Shown one piece after another: positions 1 to 7,058 of a stretch of 17,708 nt of DNA; within the stretch, counting starts at the first letter, position 1; the number at the start of each line of letters is the position of its first letter. A program made the translations under genes and the position numbers. The stretch lies in contig JADINF010000152.1 of assembly GCA_017694145.1 (NCBI GenBank), positions 1 through 17,708 of the forward strand, written 5' to 3'. The stretch is from Candidatus Stercoripulliclostridium pullicola (lineage in GTDB: Bacteria > Bacillota > Clostridia > Christensenellales > DTU072). The notes beneath the pieces are model-generated. The model worked only from the letters and a program-made list of their open reading frames with translations, made no database searches and was not told the DNA's origin.

Positions 1-19
1 AGATGTGTATAAGAGACAG
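1..19. other. Tn5 mosaic-end sequencing adapter (non-genomic)
   Basis: The window opens with AGATGTGTATAAGAGACAG, exactly the 19-bp Tn5 transposase mosaic end used in Nextera tagmentation libraries. It is at the extreme end of the sequence, has no transposase beside it and no second copy, so it is an untrimmed adapter and not a mobile element. An ATG inside it (position 3) is in frame with the first gene and would produce the false N-terminus MCIRDR. Confidence 0.97.
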
Positions 20-20
20 G

Positions 21-557
21 TATATGATGGACACTCACGCCTACGTTAAAGACGGCAACGGGCTTTTCGACCGTTACGACGGACTGCACGCAAACCAGAT
101 CGAATGGTACCGCGCCGAAGTGGAACGCATGAAAGCGCTCAATTCGGCATACGGCGTGCCGCAGTCGTTGTTGTTCATCCATATACCTTTCGTCGAATAC
201 GAAACCGCCTGGCAGGAATACAGAGCGGCGGGCAGTCAGAATACCGAGAACGTAACTTATTATTACGGCGAAGCGCTCGAACCCGACGAGAACGTATGTC
301 ACTCTATGCACGACGACGAGATGTTCGAGACGATACTCGAACTCGGCAGTACGCAGGGGGTATTCGCGGGGCACGACCATCTTAACTATTTCAGCGTCGA
401 ATATAAGGGAGTAAGGCTCACCTACGGAATGAGCATAGATTATCTTGCGTACATCGGTATAGGCAAGGAGCACACGCAACGCGGAGCGACGATAATAGAT
501 CTCGACTCTGCGGGCGATATGGAGATAGCGCAACTGCCGCTTTCCGCGGTGGCGTAA
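21..557 (+). CDS. Calcineurin-like metallophosphoesterase, C-terminal part (truncated by contig end)
   Basis: Only the last ~178 residues are present; the gene runs off the left edge and its apparent ATG at position 3 is adapter. The fragment carries an IHIPF motif, where the His is a likely metal ligand, and further on GVFAGHDHLN, the C-terminal GHDH metal-binding motif of calcineurin-like phosphoesterases. The YKGVRLTYG stretch after GHDH resembles the Dcr2/plant PAP28-like purple-acid-phosphatase-type branch. These enzymes cleave phosphomonoesters or diesters with a dinuclear metal centre; the substrate cannot be told from this piece. No membrane segment is visible, and any signal peptide would lie outside the window. 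The gene ends 27 bases before a terminator shared with the convergent GH2 gene. An AAAAAGCTTTTT palindrome (556-567) overlaps the stop codon. Confidence 0.85.
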   Translation, partial: YMMDTHAYVKDGNGLFDRYDGLHANQIEWYRAEVERMKALNSAYGVPQSLLFIHIPFVEYETAWQEYRAAGSQNTENVTYYYGEALEPDENVCHSMHDDEMFETILELGSTQGVFAGHDHLNYFSVEYKGVRLTYGMSIDYLAYIGIGKEHTQRGATIIDLDSAGDMEIAQLPLSAVA

Positions 558-583
558 AAAGCTTTTTCGTGAGAAATAAAAAC

Positions 584-612
584 AGCGGGCTCGTAGCAAA
601 GACGAGCCCGCT
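584..612. terminator. Bidirectional rho-independent terminator
   Basis: An 11-bp perfect inverted repeat, AGCGGGCTCGT (584-594) and ACGAGCCCGCT (602-612), with a 7-nt loop lies between two convergent genes. On the minus strand it is followed by GTTTTTATTT, so it is a strong terminator for the GH2 gene. On the plus strand the tail is the poorer TCTTTTA, still able to end the phosphoesterase transcript. Confidence 0.88.
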
Positions 613-632
613 TCTTTTACGGTATAAGGATA

Positions 633-2393
633 TTAAAGTTTTAATTTCTTGTTAAGCTCCCGCATGCGTTCCATATCCACTTTGACTACCTTGCGGTCGT
701 AGGTGATAAGACCGTTTATCTCGTCTTCGACGTCGGTAAGTTGCGTGTATACGGTGGCGGAAAGTCCTTCCGGAATGAGAGGCAGTATCTCTTTGTTGAA
801 AAGCTCGTGATAGGCGTTATCGAATGAGCCGAGGTCTTTGAACTTCTTGTAGCCGAAGCTTTTGGACTTGTTGAAGACGTGTCCTTCCACGCCTACGGAA
901 TATCCGCCGAATTCGGTAAGGGCGATAACTCTTCCGCCTACGCCTTTGCGCGGAAGGGTGACGGGACGGAAATAAATGTGCAACGACTTGAAATCGCCGC
1001 CGCCCTGATCGTGCCAGCCGCTCGCGTGGTCTATGGGGCGGGTAGAGTCCAGAGCGCGTACGAAGTCCGTCGCTTTCAACGCGTCGAACTGCCCCCAGCT
1101 TTCGTTGAACGGCACCCACACGGCGACGGAAACGCAGTTATAAAGACCTTTTACGGTGCGCTCCGCGTCGACGTAATATTCGTTACGCCCTTCGGGATCT
1201 TGTCTGCCGCAGGCGGCGTAATTGTTGTCCTTCACGGGAAGATGCAGGAATCCGCGTATGCCGTTCAAAGGCGTGTTCGCGCCCTTGCCACCGTTTATCA
1301 TGTCCTGCCACACGAGCATTCCCAGCCTGTCGCAGTGGTAGTACCAGCGCAGAGGCTCTATCTTGATATGCTTGCGGAGCATGTTGAAGCCCATGTATTT
1401 GGCTAGTTTGATATCGTATATCATGGCTTCGTCCGAAGGCGAGGTGTACATGCCGTCGCTCCAGTAGCCCTGATCGAGCAGACCGTTGTGGAAATAGGGC
1501 TTGTTGTTCAGCATGAGTCGCGGGATACCTTTTTCGTCTTTGCCCACGGAGAACTTGCGCATGCCGAAATAGGAATATATCTTATCTTCTCCGAGCGTTA
1601 TCTCCACGTCGTAGAGGTGCGGATTTTCCGGAGTCCAAGGGGTGAAGCCTTCGAGCTTGACGGTACATTCGCCGTTTAAGTCCGTCACGCCTCCCGTCAC
1701 GAGGAAGCCGTTGTCCGTCACTTTGACGGAAGCGCTCTGACCGCTCACGGAGGAAATAAGACGGAACCTCACTTCTTTGGCGTCGTAATCGGGGGTGATA
1801 TACAGCTCCTCGACGTAGTTTACGGGGACGGATTCGAGCCATACCGATTGCCAGATGCCCGATTGCGGGGTATAGAAGATGCCGCCGCGTTTGAGTTTCT
1901 GTTTGCCTCGCGCCTGCGGAGCTGTGTCGGTGGGGTCGGTGACTTCCAGTTCGAGCACGTTCTCGCCCTCCGCGATCGCTTCGGTTATATCGACTGCAAA
2001 GGGAAAATATCCTCCGCGGTGCCGACCGACCTCTTTCCCGTTCACGCGGATCACGGAATAATAATCCACGGCGCCGAAATTGAGAAGCACTCTGCCGCGG
2101 TTGAAGCCGTCGGGCAAGGTAAACGCGCGTCTGTAATAAAGTACGTCGTCTGGGGTGACGACGCGCTCCACGCCGCTTAAAATACATTCCGGGGAAAACG
2201 GCACGAGGATTTTTCCGTCGTAGCCTTTCGGCGGAACGTTTTTGGGAAGGATCGCGTAATCCCATTCGCCGTTGAGCGAAATGTAGCTGTCGCGCTTGAG
2301 TTGCGGGCGGGGGTATTCGGGCAGCGGGCAACCGACGTCCACGTCCTTGCCGAAATCGGTGATCAGTCTGTCGAAAATCTGTTTGGTAGCCAT
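633..2393 (-). CDS. Glycoside hydrolase family 2 (beta-galactosidase/glucuronidase-like)
   Basis: A 586-residue cytoplasmic enzyme with no signal peptide. Domains in order: GH2 N-terminal sugar-binding jelly roll (about residues 38-190, starting LNGEWDYAI), an Ig-like sandwich (about 195-290) and a TIM barrel (about 290 to the end). The catalytic residues of retaining GH2 enzymes are visible: acid/base Glu431 in FNESWGQ and nucleophile Glu494 in ALTEFGG. It should hydrolyse terminal beta-linked sugars from imported oligosaccharides; galactose, glucuronic acid and mannose specificity cannot be separated by eye. The ATG at 2393 is chosen because GGAGGG (2402-2407) lies 8 nt upstream. The frame stays open 83 codons further, but that part covers both promoters and the start of queH. 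It is a single gene with its own promoter and terminator, and no transporter lies nearby. Confidence 0.92.
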   Translation of the reverse strand: MATKQIFDRLITDFGKDVDVGCPLPEYPRPQLKRDSYISLNGEWDYAILPKNVPPKGYDGKILVPFSPECILSGVERVVTPDDVLYYRRAFTLPDGFNRGRVLLNFGAVDYYSVIRVNGKEVGRHRGGYFPFAVDITEAIAEGENVLELEVTDPTDTAPQARGKQKLKRGGIFYTPQSGIWQSVWLESVPVNYVEELYITPDYDAKEVRFRLISSVSGQSASVKVTDNGFLVTGGVTDLNGECTVKLEGFTPWTPENPHLYDVEITLGEDKIYSYFGMRKFSVGKDEKGIPRLMLNNKPYFHNGLLDQGYWSDGMYTSPSDEAMIYDIKLAKYMGFNMLRKHIKIEPLRWYYHCDRLGMLVWQDMINGGKGANTPLNGIRGFLHLPVKDNNYAACGRQDPEGRNEYYVDAERTVKGLYNCVSVAVWVPFNESWGQFDALKATDFVRALDSTRPIDHASGWHDQGGGDFKSLHIYFRPVTLPRKGVGGRVIALTEFGGYSVGVEGHVFNKSKSFGYKKFKDLGSFDNAYHELFNKEILPLIPEGLSATVYTQLTDVEDEINGLITYDRKVVKVDMERMRELNKKLKL

Positions 2394-2432
2394 ATATCGC
2401 ACCCTCCGCGTAAAAGTATTTCGAATAAAAAT

Positions 2433-2461
2433 ATGATAACAAAAAATAAGGCGTTTTGCAA
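2433..2461 (-). promoter_or_regulatory. Sigma-70-type promoter of the GH2 gene
   Basis: Read on the minus strand, -35 TTGCAA (2456-2461), a 17-bp spacer and -10 TATCAT (2433-2438), with an extended -10 TGT just before the hexamer. Transcription should start near 2426, giving a leader of about 33 nt that contains the GGAGGG ribosome binding site. It is back to back with the queH promoter; the two -35 boxes are 17 bp apart, so a regulator bound here could affect both genes. Confidence 0.7.
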
Positions 2462-2478
2462 GACGTTCCTCGTTAAAC

Positions 2479-2507
2479 TTGACATAGAGACCGATAGTGA
2501 ATAGAAT
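2479..2507 (+). promoter_or_regulatory. Sigma-70-type promoter of queH, initiating at the start codon
   Basis: Perfect -35 TTGACA (2479-2484), 17-bp spacer and -10 TAGAAT (2502-2507). The usual start site, about 7 nt past the -10, falls at 2513-2515, exactly on the ATG of queH (2514). No Shine-Dalgarno sequence could lie in such a transcript. Confidence 0.8.
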
Positions 2508-2513
2508 AGCGGT

Positions 2514-3107
2514 ATGAACTATTCTGCCGAAACGGAAAAACTTATAGCGGAACTGAAGGCTTCGGGGAAAAAGCCCAAACTTCTCCTGCATTGTTGTTGC
2601 GCGCCGTGCGCGAGCGCGTGTATAGAATATCTTGCTCCGCATTTCGAACTGACGGCATTCTATTATAATCCTAATATCACGCGCGCGGAGGAATACGCGA
2701 AAAGGCGGGATGAGCTTAAAAGGCTTTGCGGGATATACGGAGTGGAGATGAAGGACGCGGGATACGACGGAGAGCTTTTCCTCGAGAGAACGCGCGGGCT
2801 CGAGAACGAGCCCGAGAGGGGCAGACGGTGCAGGATATGCTTTTTCCTGAGGCTCGGAACGACGGCGCGCGAAGCGGCGGCGGGCGGATACGATTATTTC
2901 GCAACCACGCTTACGTTAAGTCCGTTGAAAGACGCCGCCGTGATCAATTCGGTAGGCGACGAAATGGCGGAGATATTCGGTTCGAAATATTTAAGAAGCG
3001 ATTTCAAGAAGAAGGACGGCTATAAACGTTCGCTGGAATTGAGCAGGGAATACGGGCTTTACCGTCAGAATTATTGCGGTTGCGTATATTCGGAGAGAAA
3101 GAATTGA
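2514..3107 (+). CDS. queH: Epoxyqueuosine reductase QueH (DUF208 family)
   Basis: A 197-residue protein that reduces epoxyqueuosine to queuosine at the tRNA wobble position, replacing the cobalamin-dependent QueG. Diagnostic features: LLLHCCCAPC near the N-terminus (Cys27-29 and Cys32, including the family's vicinal cysteines), CRIC (Cys106, Cys109), the family signature TTLTLSPLKD (131-140), SDFKKKDGY (162-170) and the C-terminal YRQNYCGCVYS (Cys188, Cys190). The cysteines are expected to hold an iron-sulfur cluster. Length and ends fit the family. The ATG at 2514 has no Shine-Dalgarno sequence but sits at the predicted transcription start. No other queuosine gene is present. The next gene follows after 64 nt from a separate promoter. 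Confidence 0.95.
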   Translation: MNYSAETEKLIAELKASGKKPKLLLHCCCAPCASACIEYLAPHFELTAFYYNPNITRAEEYAKRRDELKRLCGIYGVEMKDAGYDGELFLERTRGLENEPERGRRCRICFFLRLGTTAREAAAGGYDYFATTLTLSPLKDAAVINSVGDEMAEIFGSKYLRSDFKKKDGYKRSLELSREYGLYRQNYCGCVYSERKN

Positions 3108-3132
3108 CGGCGGCGGGCAAAACGGCTATAAT
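3104..3132 (+). promoter_or_regulatory. Sigma-70-type promoter of the amino-acid kinase gene
   Basis: -35 TTGACG (3104-3109), 17-bp spacer and consensus -10 TATAAT (3127-3132). The -35 box overlaps the TGA stop of queH (3105-3107). The predicted start near 3139 leaves a leader of about 33 nt with GGAGG at 3157-3161, 10 nt before the ATG. There is no terminator between queH and this promoter, so read-through from queH is also possible. Confidence 0.8.
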
Positions 3133-3171
3133 CATAGAGCGCGGGGCTTACTCGCGGGAGGAATCGGAAAA

Positions 3172-4002
3172 ATGACTGCGTTCGATATTGAACTGGTGGG
3201 TAAGATAGGCTCGATGGCGCTCATCGACAAAGCCAACAACGACATAGATTATAACGTGATAGCGCGCATAAGCCGCGAGCTGAAGCCGGGTTACATGTGG
3301 GTCACTTCGGGCGCCACCGAGATAGGAAGGCTCGATTACATACACCGCGTGGGCAACGAATTGAAAGGCGATTACGCGGACATCAAGACCGACTATGCGG
3401 CGCAGGGACAGTCGATACTGCTCGAAACCTACAGAAGATTTATGGATTCGAGGTATTCGCTCCGCCAGTTTCTCGTCGAGCATCAACACTTCAACGACCC
3501 GATGAAAAGGGAGCATCTGAAAGCGGCGCTTCTGCGCTGTCCTTTGCAGGGAGCTATCCCGATAATAAACTATAACGATCCGGTGTGCTCCGAGGAGAAC
3601 CGCAAAATGGAAATACAGGCTTTGCGCAGCTGCCATTCGAAGGTCGTGGAGTGCATAGACAACGACGAAACGGCTAGCCAGATCGCCTGCCTCGTCAAAC
3701 CTAAATATCTGCTGATACTGTCGGGGCTCGACGGCATATACACCGACATACACAATGCGGACACGCTGGTAAGGCACATAACGGGAGCCACCGCGGAAGA
3801 GGTCATCGAGAATATCGAATACTATCAGCACTACTGCGACGGCGCGAGCAGGAAGGGCGCCAACGGCGCTAGAGCCAAGCTCGAATACGTCAAAGATCCC
3901 GTGAGGCAGGGCACCACGGTGATGATCGCCAACAGCAAATACGGTATCCGCGACGTATTGGAGGACAGGGTGCCTTACACGAAGATAAGCATAAGCGACT
4001 GA
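3172..4002 (+). CDS. Stand-alone amino-acid kinase, glutamate-5-kinase-like
   Basis: A 276-residue cytoplasmic protein of the amino-acid kinase superfamily. Seen: N-terminal LVGKIGSMAL (8-17), matching the glycine-rich KIGS phosphate loop of glutamate 5-kinase; VTSGATEIGRL (44-54), matching its VSSGA.AAG motif; and IDNDETASQIACLVKPKYLLILSGLDGIYT (from 162), matching the GDNDTLSA...LLILLTDVDGLY nucleotide/acidic-substrate region. The last 50 residues follow the glutamate kinase fold, but the family's GTGGM is replaced by GASRKGANGA (224-233). There is no PUA domain and no proA neighbour, so proline synthesis is not a safe call. Relatives are often labelled uridylate kinase or amino-acid kinase family. 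It is likely an ATP-dependent kinase of a carboxylate-type substrate, substrate unknown. Strong GGAGG site, own promoter and terminator. Confidence 0.82.
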   Translation: MTAFDIELVGKIGSMALIDKANNDIDYNVIARISRELKPGYMWVTSGATEIGRLDYIHRVGNELKGDYADIKTDYAAQGQSILLETYRRFMDSRYSLRQFLVEHQHFNDPMKREHLKAALLRCPLQGAIPIINYNDPVCSEENRKMEIQALRSCHSKVVECIDNDETASQIACLVKPKYLLILSGLDGIYTDIHNADTLVRHITGATAEEVIENIEYYQHYCDGASRKGANGARAKLEYVKDPVRQGTTVMIANSKYGIRDVLEDRVPYTKISISD

Positions 4003-4007
4003 TAGGC

Positions 4008-4019
4008 GGTAACGTTACC
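4008..4019. repeat. 12-bp perfect palindrome GGTAACGTTACC
   Basis: A perfect palindrome six bases after the amino-acid kinase stop codon and about 55 bases before the terminator hairpin. It is too short to be a terminator and has no T-run. It could be a protein-binding site or chance. Confidence 0.35.
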
Positions 4020-4074
4020 CGATATAAGCGTTTCGGTTGCCCAAACGAAGATAAAATAACAATACGACTTGAAG

Positions 4075-4102
4075 AAAGCGTCCCCTTCGCGGGGACGCTT
4101 TT
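4075..4102. terminator. Bidirectional rho-independent terminator
   Basis: AAAGCGTCCCC (4075-4085) pairs perfectly with GGGGACGCTTT (4091-4101) around a 5-nt loop, TTCGC. The plus-strand tail has four T (4099-4102); on the minus strand the stem is followed by CTTC. It lies between the convergent amino-acid kinase gene and the zinc-ribbon membrane protein gene and probably ends both transcripts. Confidence 0.85.
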
Positions 4103-4128
4103 GACGTGATTATACCCTGAGTTATTCT

Positions 4129-4818
4129 TCAGACGTGGAATTTCCGTTTGAGTTCGTTTATTATGTGCCGCGCTTTGAAGACGCAGGTGACCGCTATCGC
4201 GGTAATGCCGAGCGCGAGAGTCACCGCCGACATGATAGGGTTCGCGTGGCGGTCGGTGACCATTACGATGAGGAAGGGAAGGACGCTTAAAAGACCTATC
4301 GAAATGATATTGAGGAGGTATCTGTCGGGATGTCTGTAGTTGATCGCGATGAAAACGCTTATCGCAAGAAGCGACGCTAGATATACCGCGGGCAGTACGA
4401 ATTCGAATATCACTATCGGCTCGGAAATGACGCCGCTGAAAGTGTATACGACTACGGAGAGCAGTATGGCGTGAGCGGTTATTTTCTGCGGGAAATAACT
4501 GCCGCCGCGCAGAGTCACGCGGAGAAGCAGATAGAGATAAATGAGCAGGCTCGACACCACCCAGCAGATACGCGGTTTACCGGAAATAAGCGACTCCGTC
4601 AGGACGAATACAGCCGTGAAAGTAAGCCAGAACAACAGATATATCTTATCGAAAAGATTGCCCGACAGGAAGGGAAGTTTGCCCCGCTTCGGATATGCGA
4701 CCTCCGTCCTTTTCATATCCGCGCCTGTGTTGCCGACGTCGGTCAGCTTCGCGTGGCACAGGGGACAGAATTCCGTGCGGGTGGAGATCTCCACCCTGCA
4801 GTACGGGCATTTAAGCAT
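4129..4818 (-). CDS. Zinc-ribbon six-helix membrane protein (DUF6320-like)
   Basis: A 229-residue protein. Residues 1-22 form a compact zinc ribbon with Cys4, Cys7, Cys18 and Cys21 (CPYC...CPLC). A short linker is followed by six hydrophobic segments near residues 57-77, 83-103, 113-133, 137-159, 167-187 and 194-214, and a short basic C-terminus. The layout resembles DUF6320 proteins of Clostridia, whose function is unknown to me. The start codon is 4 nt after the cysS stop and has no clear Shine-Dalgarno sequence, so translation probably depends on ribosomes finishing cysS. It is the last gene of the membrane protein-cysE-cysS unit. Zinc binding could sense metal or thiols, which would fit cysteine genes, but that is a guess. 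The DUF assignment is from memory of the architecture. Confidence 0.8.
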   Translation of the reverse strand: MLKCPYCRVEISTRTEFCPLCHAKLTDVGNTGADMKRTEVAYPKRGKLPFLSGNLFDKIYLLFWLTFTAVFVLTESLISGKPRICWVVSSLLIYLYLLLRVTLRGGSYFPQKITAHAILLSVVVYTFSGVISEPIVIFEFVLPAVYLASLLAISVFIAINYRHPDRYLLNIISIGLLSVLPFLIVMVTDRHANPIMSAVTLALGITAIAVTCVFKARHIINELKRKFHV

Positions 4819-4822
4819 AACG

Positions 4823-6223
4823 CTATTTCACGGGCGTGACTTTCACGCCGTCGCGCGTGTCGAGTACGTTGTAACCTTTCTTCGCTATCTCGGCGCGTAT
4901 CTCGTCGGCGAGCGCGTAATTTTTCGCTGCTTTCGCTTCGGCGCGCGCCTTGACGAGAGAAGCTATCTCCTCCGGTATCTCGACGGCTTCTTCTTTGACG
5001 GTTTCCGAAGCTTTTATCTTGTCGAAAGAGAGTCCGAATATCTTATCGAATTCGAGCGCAAGCTCATAGATATCTTTCGATTTGGGCTCCTTTATCGCGG
5101 TGAAAAGAATCCCCAACGCCAGAGGTACGTTGATGTCGTCTTCGATAGCGCGACGGAATTCGCCGCGCAGTTTGTCTATGACCGCCTTGTCGGTAGCCGC
5201 GGAAGAAGCCTTGTGCTGTATGAGCGCCTGCGTGAGGCGTTCCCTGCTCGTTTTCGCCGCGTCCAGACCTTCGAAAGTGAAGTTCAGCTTCTTACGGTAA
5301 TGGGTATTCAGGCAGAAGAAGCGGAAGTCGAGCGGATCGTATCCCTTCTTTTCGAGATCGGCTATCGTGTAGGTGTTGCCGAGGCTCTTGCTCATCTTGC
5401 CGTTGTTTACGAGCATGAATTCGCCGTGCATCCAGAAGCGCACGCTCTGTTTGCCGGTAAGCACTTCGTTCTGCGCTATTTCGTTCTCGTGGTGTATCGG
5501 AATGTGGTCAACGCCGCCGGAGTGTATGTCGAAGCACTCTCCGAGATATTTGCGGCTCATCGCCGAACATTCGATATGCCAGCCGGGGTATCCTTTGCCC
5601 CAGGGGCTGTCCCACTGCATTATGTGCAGAGGATCGGCTTTCTTCCACAGCGCGAAGTCGGCGGGATGACGCTTCTCGTCGTTCACTTCGACGCGCGCGC
5701 CCGCGAGCTGCTCTTCGATGTTTGCGCGGCTCAGGCACCCGTACCTCGGGAATTTCGAAATGTCGAAATATATGCCGTCTGACGTTTCGTAGCTCACTCC
5801 GCCTTCTTCCAAAGATTTGACGTAGTCGATCATCTCCGGTATGTGCTCCGTGGCTTTGGCTATTATCTCGGGCTTCGAAATGTTCAGCTTCGCGAGGTCT
5901 TCGAAAAAGACCTTCGTGTACTGCTCCGCTATTTCCCACGGAGTCTTGTTCTGCTCGCGGGAAGCTACAGCCATCTTGTCCTCTCCGTCGTCGGAGTCCG
6001 CCATAAGATGTCCCACGTCCGTAATATTCATGACGCCTTTAAGCTTATATCCTTCGTACTTGAGGGTACGGCGGATAAGGTCCATGAATATATAGGTGCG
6101 CAGATTGCCTATGTGCGCGTAATTGTACACCGTGGGTCCGCACGAATACATCGTCACGGTGTTGCCGTTCAAGGGGCGGAAATCTTCTTTGGTGCGCGTA
6201 AGCGTATTGTAAAATTTAAGCAT
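4823..6223 (-). CDS. cysS: Cysteinyl-tRNA synthetase
   Basis: A 466-residue class I aminoacyl-tRNA synthetase that charges tRNA-Cys using ATP. Visible: the zinc ligand Cys28 in MYSCGPTVYN, the HIGH-type motif HIGN (37-40), GWHIECSAMS with the second zinc Cys, GGVDHIPIHHENEIAQ with the His and Glu ligands, and KMSKS at 276-280. The anticodon-binding tail ends with the family-typical ALADEIRAEIAKKGYNVLDTRDGVKV. Full length for the family. The start is supported by GAGGAA (6227-6232) just upstream. It lies 33 nt after cysE, so cysteine synthesis and use are coupled in one operon. No Cys T-box leader is visible ahead of cysE or cysS. Confidence 0.98.
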   Translation of the reverse strand: MLKFYNTLTRTKEDFRPLNGNTVTMYSCGPTVYNYAHIGNLRTYIFMDLIRRTLKYEGYKLKGVMNITDVGHLMADSDDGEDKMAVASREQNKTPWEIAEQYTKVFFEDLAKLNISKPEIIAKATEHIPEMIDYVKSLEEGGVSYETSDGIYFDISKFPRYGCLSRANIEEQLAGARVEVNDEKRHPADFALWKKADPLHIMQWDSPWGKGYPGWHIECSAMSRKYLGECFDIHSGGVDHIPIHHENEIAQNEVLTGKQSVRFWMHGEFMLVNNGKMSKSLGNTYTIADLEKKGYDPLDFRFFCLNTHYRKKLNFTFEGLDAAKTSRERLTQALIQHKASSAATDKAVIDKLRGEFRRAIEDDINVPLALGILFTAIKEPKSKDIYELALEFDKIFGLSFDKIKASETVKEEAVEIPEEIASLVKARAEAKAAKNYALADEIRAEIAKKGYNVLDTRDGVKVTPVK

Positions 6224-6256
6224 GTTTTCCTCGTTTTCCGCTAATGTGCGGAAGCG

Positions 6257-6973
6257 TTAAGATATTATTTTTTTGTCGTCGTGGCGTTGGGGCTCGCAGG
6301 AAGCCTGCACGGCGTCTGCGGGTATTTCGTTGGAAATGGAATACTTGCAGGCGTTCACTCCGAGTTTTTCTTCGAGCGTGATTATGCGCTTGTTAAGACG
6401 TGCGAATTCCTCGAGAATAGGGTCGGGAAGCTTCTGATCGAGATCGTTGTACTTCTCGCCGTACATTCTGACCACTCTGCCCGGAACGCCGACGATGGTG
6501 GAATGAGGGGGAACGTTTTTTAGCACAACAGAGCCCGCGCCTACCTTGCTGTTGTCGCCGACAACCACGGGTCCGAGGATCTTCGCGCCCGCGCTTATCA
6601 TAACGTTGTTGCCTATGGTGGGGTGGCGTTTGCCCACGTCCTTGCCCGTTCCGCCGAGCGTGACTCCTTGATAAATAGTCACGTTGTCGCCGATCTCGGT
6701 GGTTTCGCCGATGACGACTCCCGCGCCGTGGTCTATGAACAGGCCTTCTCCGATCACCGCGCCGGGATGTATTTCGATACCCGTTTTGCGGCGCGCGCGC
6801 TGACTGAGCATCCGCGCGAGAAGTTTATGTCCGCGTATGTGTAATTTATGCGCGATACGATAGTAAAAGAGCGCTTTGACGCCCGAATACGTAAGTAATA
6901 CTTCCCATTTGGATTTTGCGGCGGGATCCTTGTCCAACGCCGCCTGTATATCTTTTTTCAGATGTTCGAACAT
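6257..6973 (-). CDS. cysE: Serine O-acetyltransferase
   Basis: A 238-residue enzyme making O-acetylserine from serine and acetyl-CoA, the first step of cysteine synthesis. The N-terminal helical part is short, as in Gram-positive CysE. The left-handed beta-helix hexapeptide repeats begin near GIEIHPGAVIG (65-75). Aligned with E. coli CysE, Glu67 stands at Asp143 (Glu is normal in the short forms), His82 at His158 and His117 at His193. LGGTGKDVGKRHPTIG and VGAGSVVLKNVPPHSTIVGVPGR are signature stretches. The C-terminal tail (about 200-238) has two Cys and a hydrophilic end; its role in cysteine feedback cannot be judged. The ATG has only a weak ribosome site. It is probably transcribed from upstream, 85 nt after the membrane protein gene, with cysS following after 33 nt. 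Confidence 0.96.
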   Translation of the reverse strand: MFEHLKKDIQAALDKDPAAKSKWEVLLTYSGVKALFYYRIAHKLHIRGHKLLARMLSQRARRKTGIEIHPGAVIGEGLFIDHGAGVVIGETTEIGDNVTIYQGVTLGGTGKDVGKRHPTIGNNVMISAGAKILGPVVVGDNSKVGAGSVVLKNVPPHSTIVGVPGRVVRMYGEKYNDLDQKLPDPILEEFARLNKRIITLEEKLGVNACKYSISNEIPADAVQASCEPQRHDDKKIIS

Positions 6974-6998
6974 AGTCTTATAGGTTTATATTATGCGA

Positions 6999-7022
6999 GA
7001 ATGAAGGCTTTTGCCTCCATTC
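6999..7022 (-). other. Hairpin in the leader between the membrane protein gene and cysE
   Basis: GAATGGAGGC (7013-7022 read on the minus strand) and GCCTTCATTC (6999-7008) form a 10-bp stem with one A-C mismatch around an AAAA loop. The following minus-strand bases, TCGCATAATA, hold no run of T, so it is not a normal terminator. It sits in the 85-nt gap before cysE and could mark RNA processing, partial termination or attenuation. No T-box or S-box riboswitch core is present. Confidence 0.5.
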
Positions 7023-7058
7023 CCGATGTGCTTTGTCGTTAACGGTAAGGGCGCGCGG

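Noticed and set aside
1..19. End of a Tn5-family transposon
   Set aside because: No transposase or partner end is present, and its place at the contig tip fits a library adapter.
2394..2642. N-terminal extension of the GH2 protein by 83 codons
   Set aside because: It covers both promoters and the start of queH, has no family similarity, and a clear GGAGGG site marks the ATG at 2393.
4541..5782. 413-codon plus-strand open frame
   Set aside because: It is antisense to cysS and the zinc-ribbon gene, whose family motifs are unmistakable. The frame stays open because of the GC-rich codon pattern.
6974..7058. Cysteine T-box or S-box riboswitch before cysE
   Set aside because: The gap is only 85 nt and has no T-box core (AGGGTGGNACCGCG) or SAM-riboswitch core; just one mismatched hairpin.
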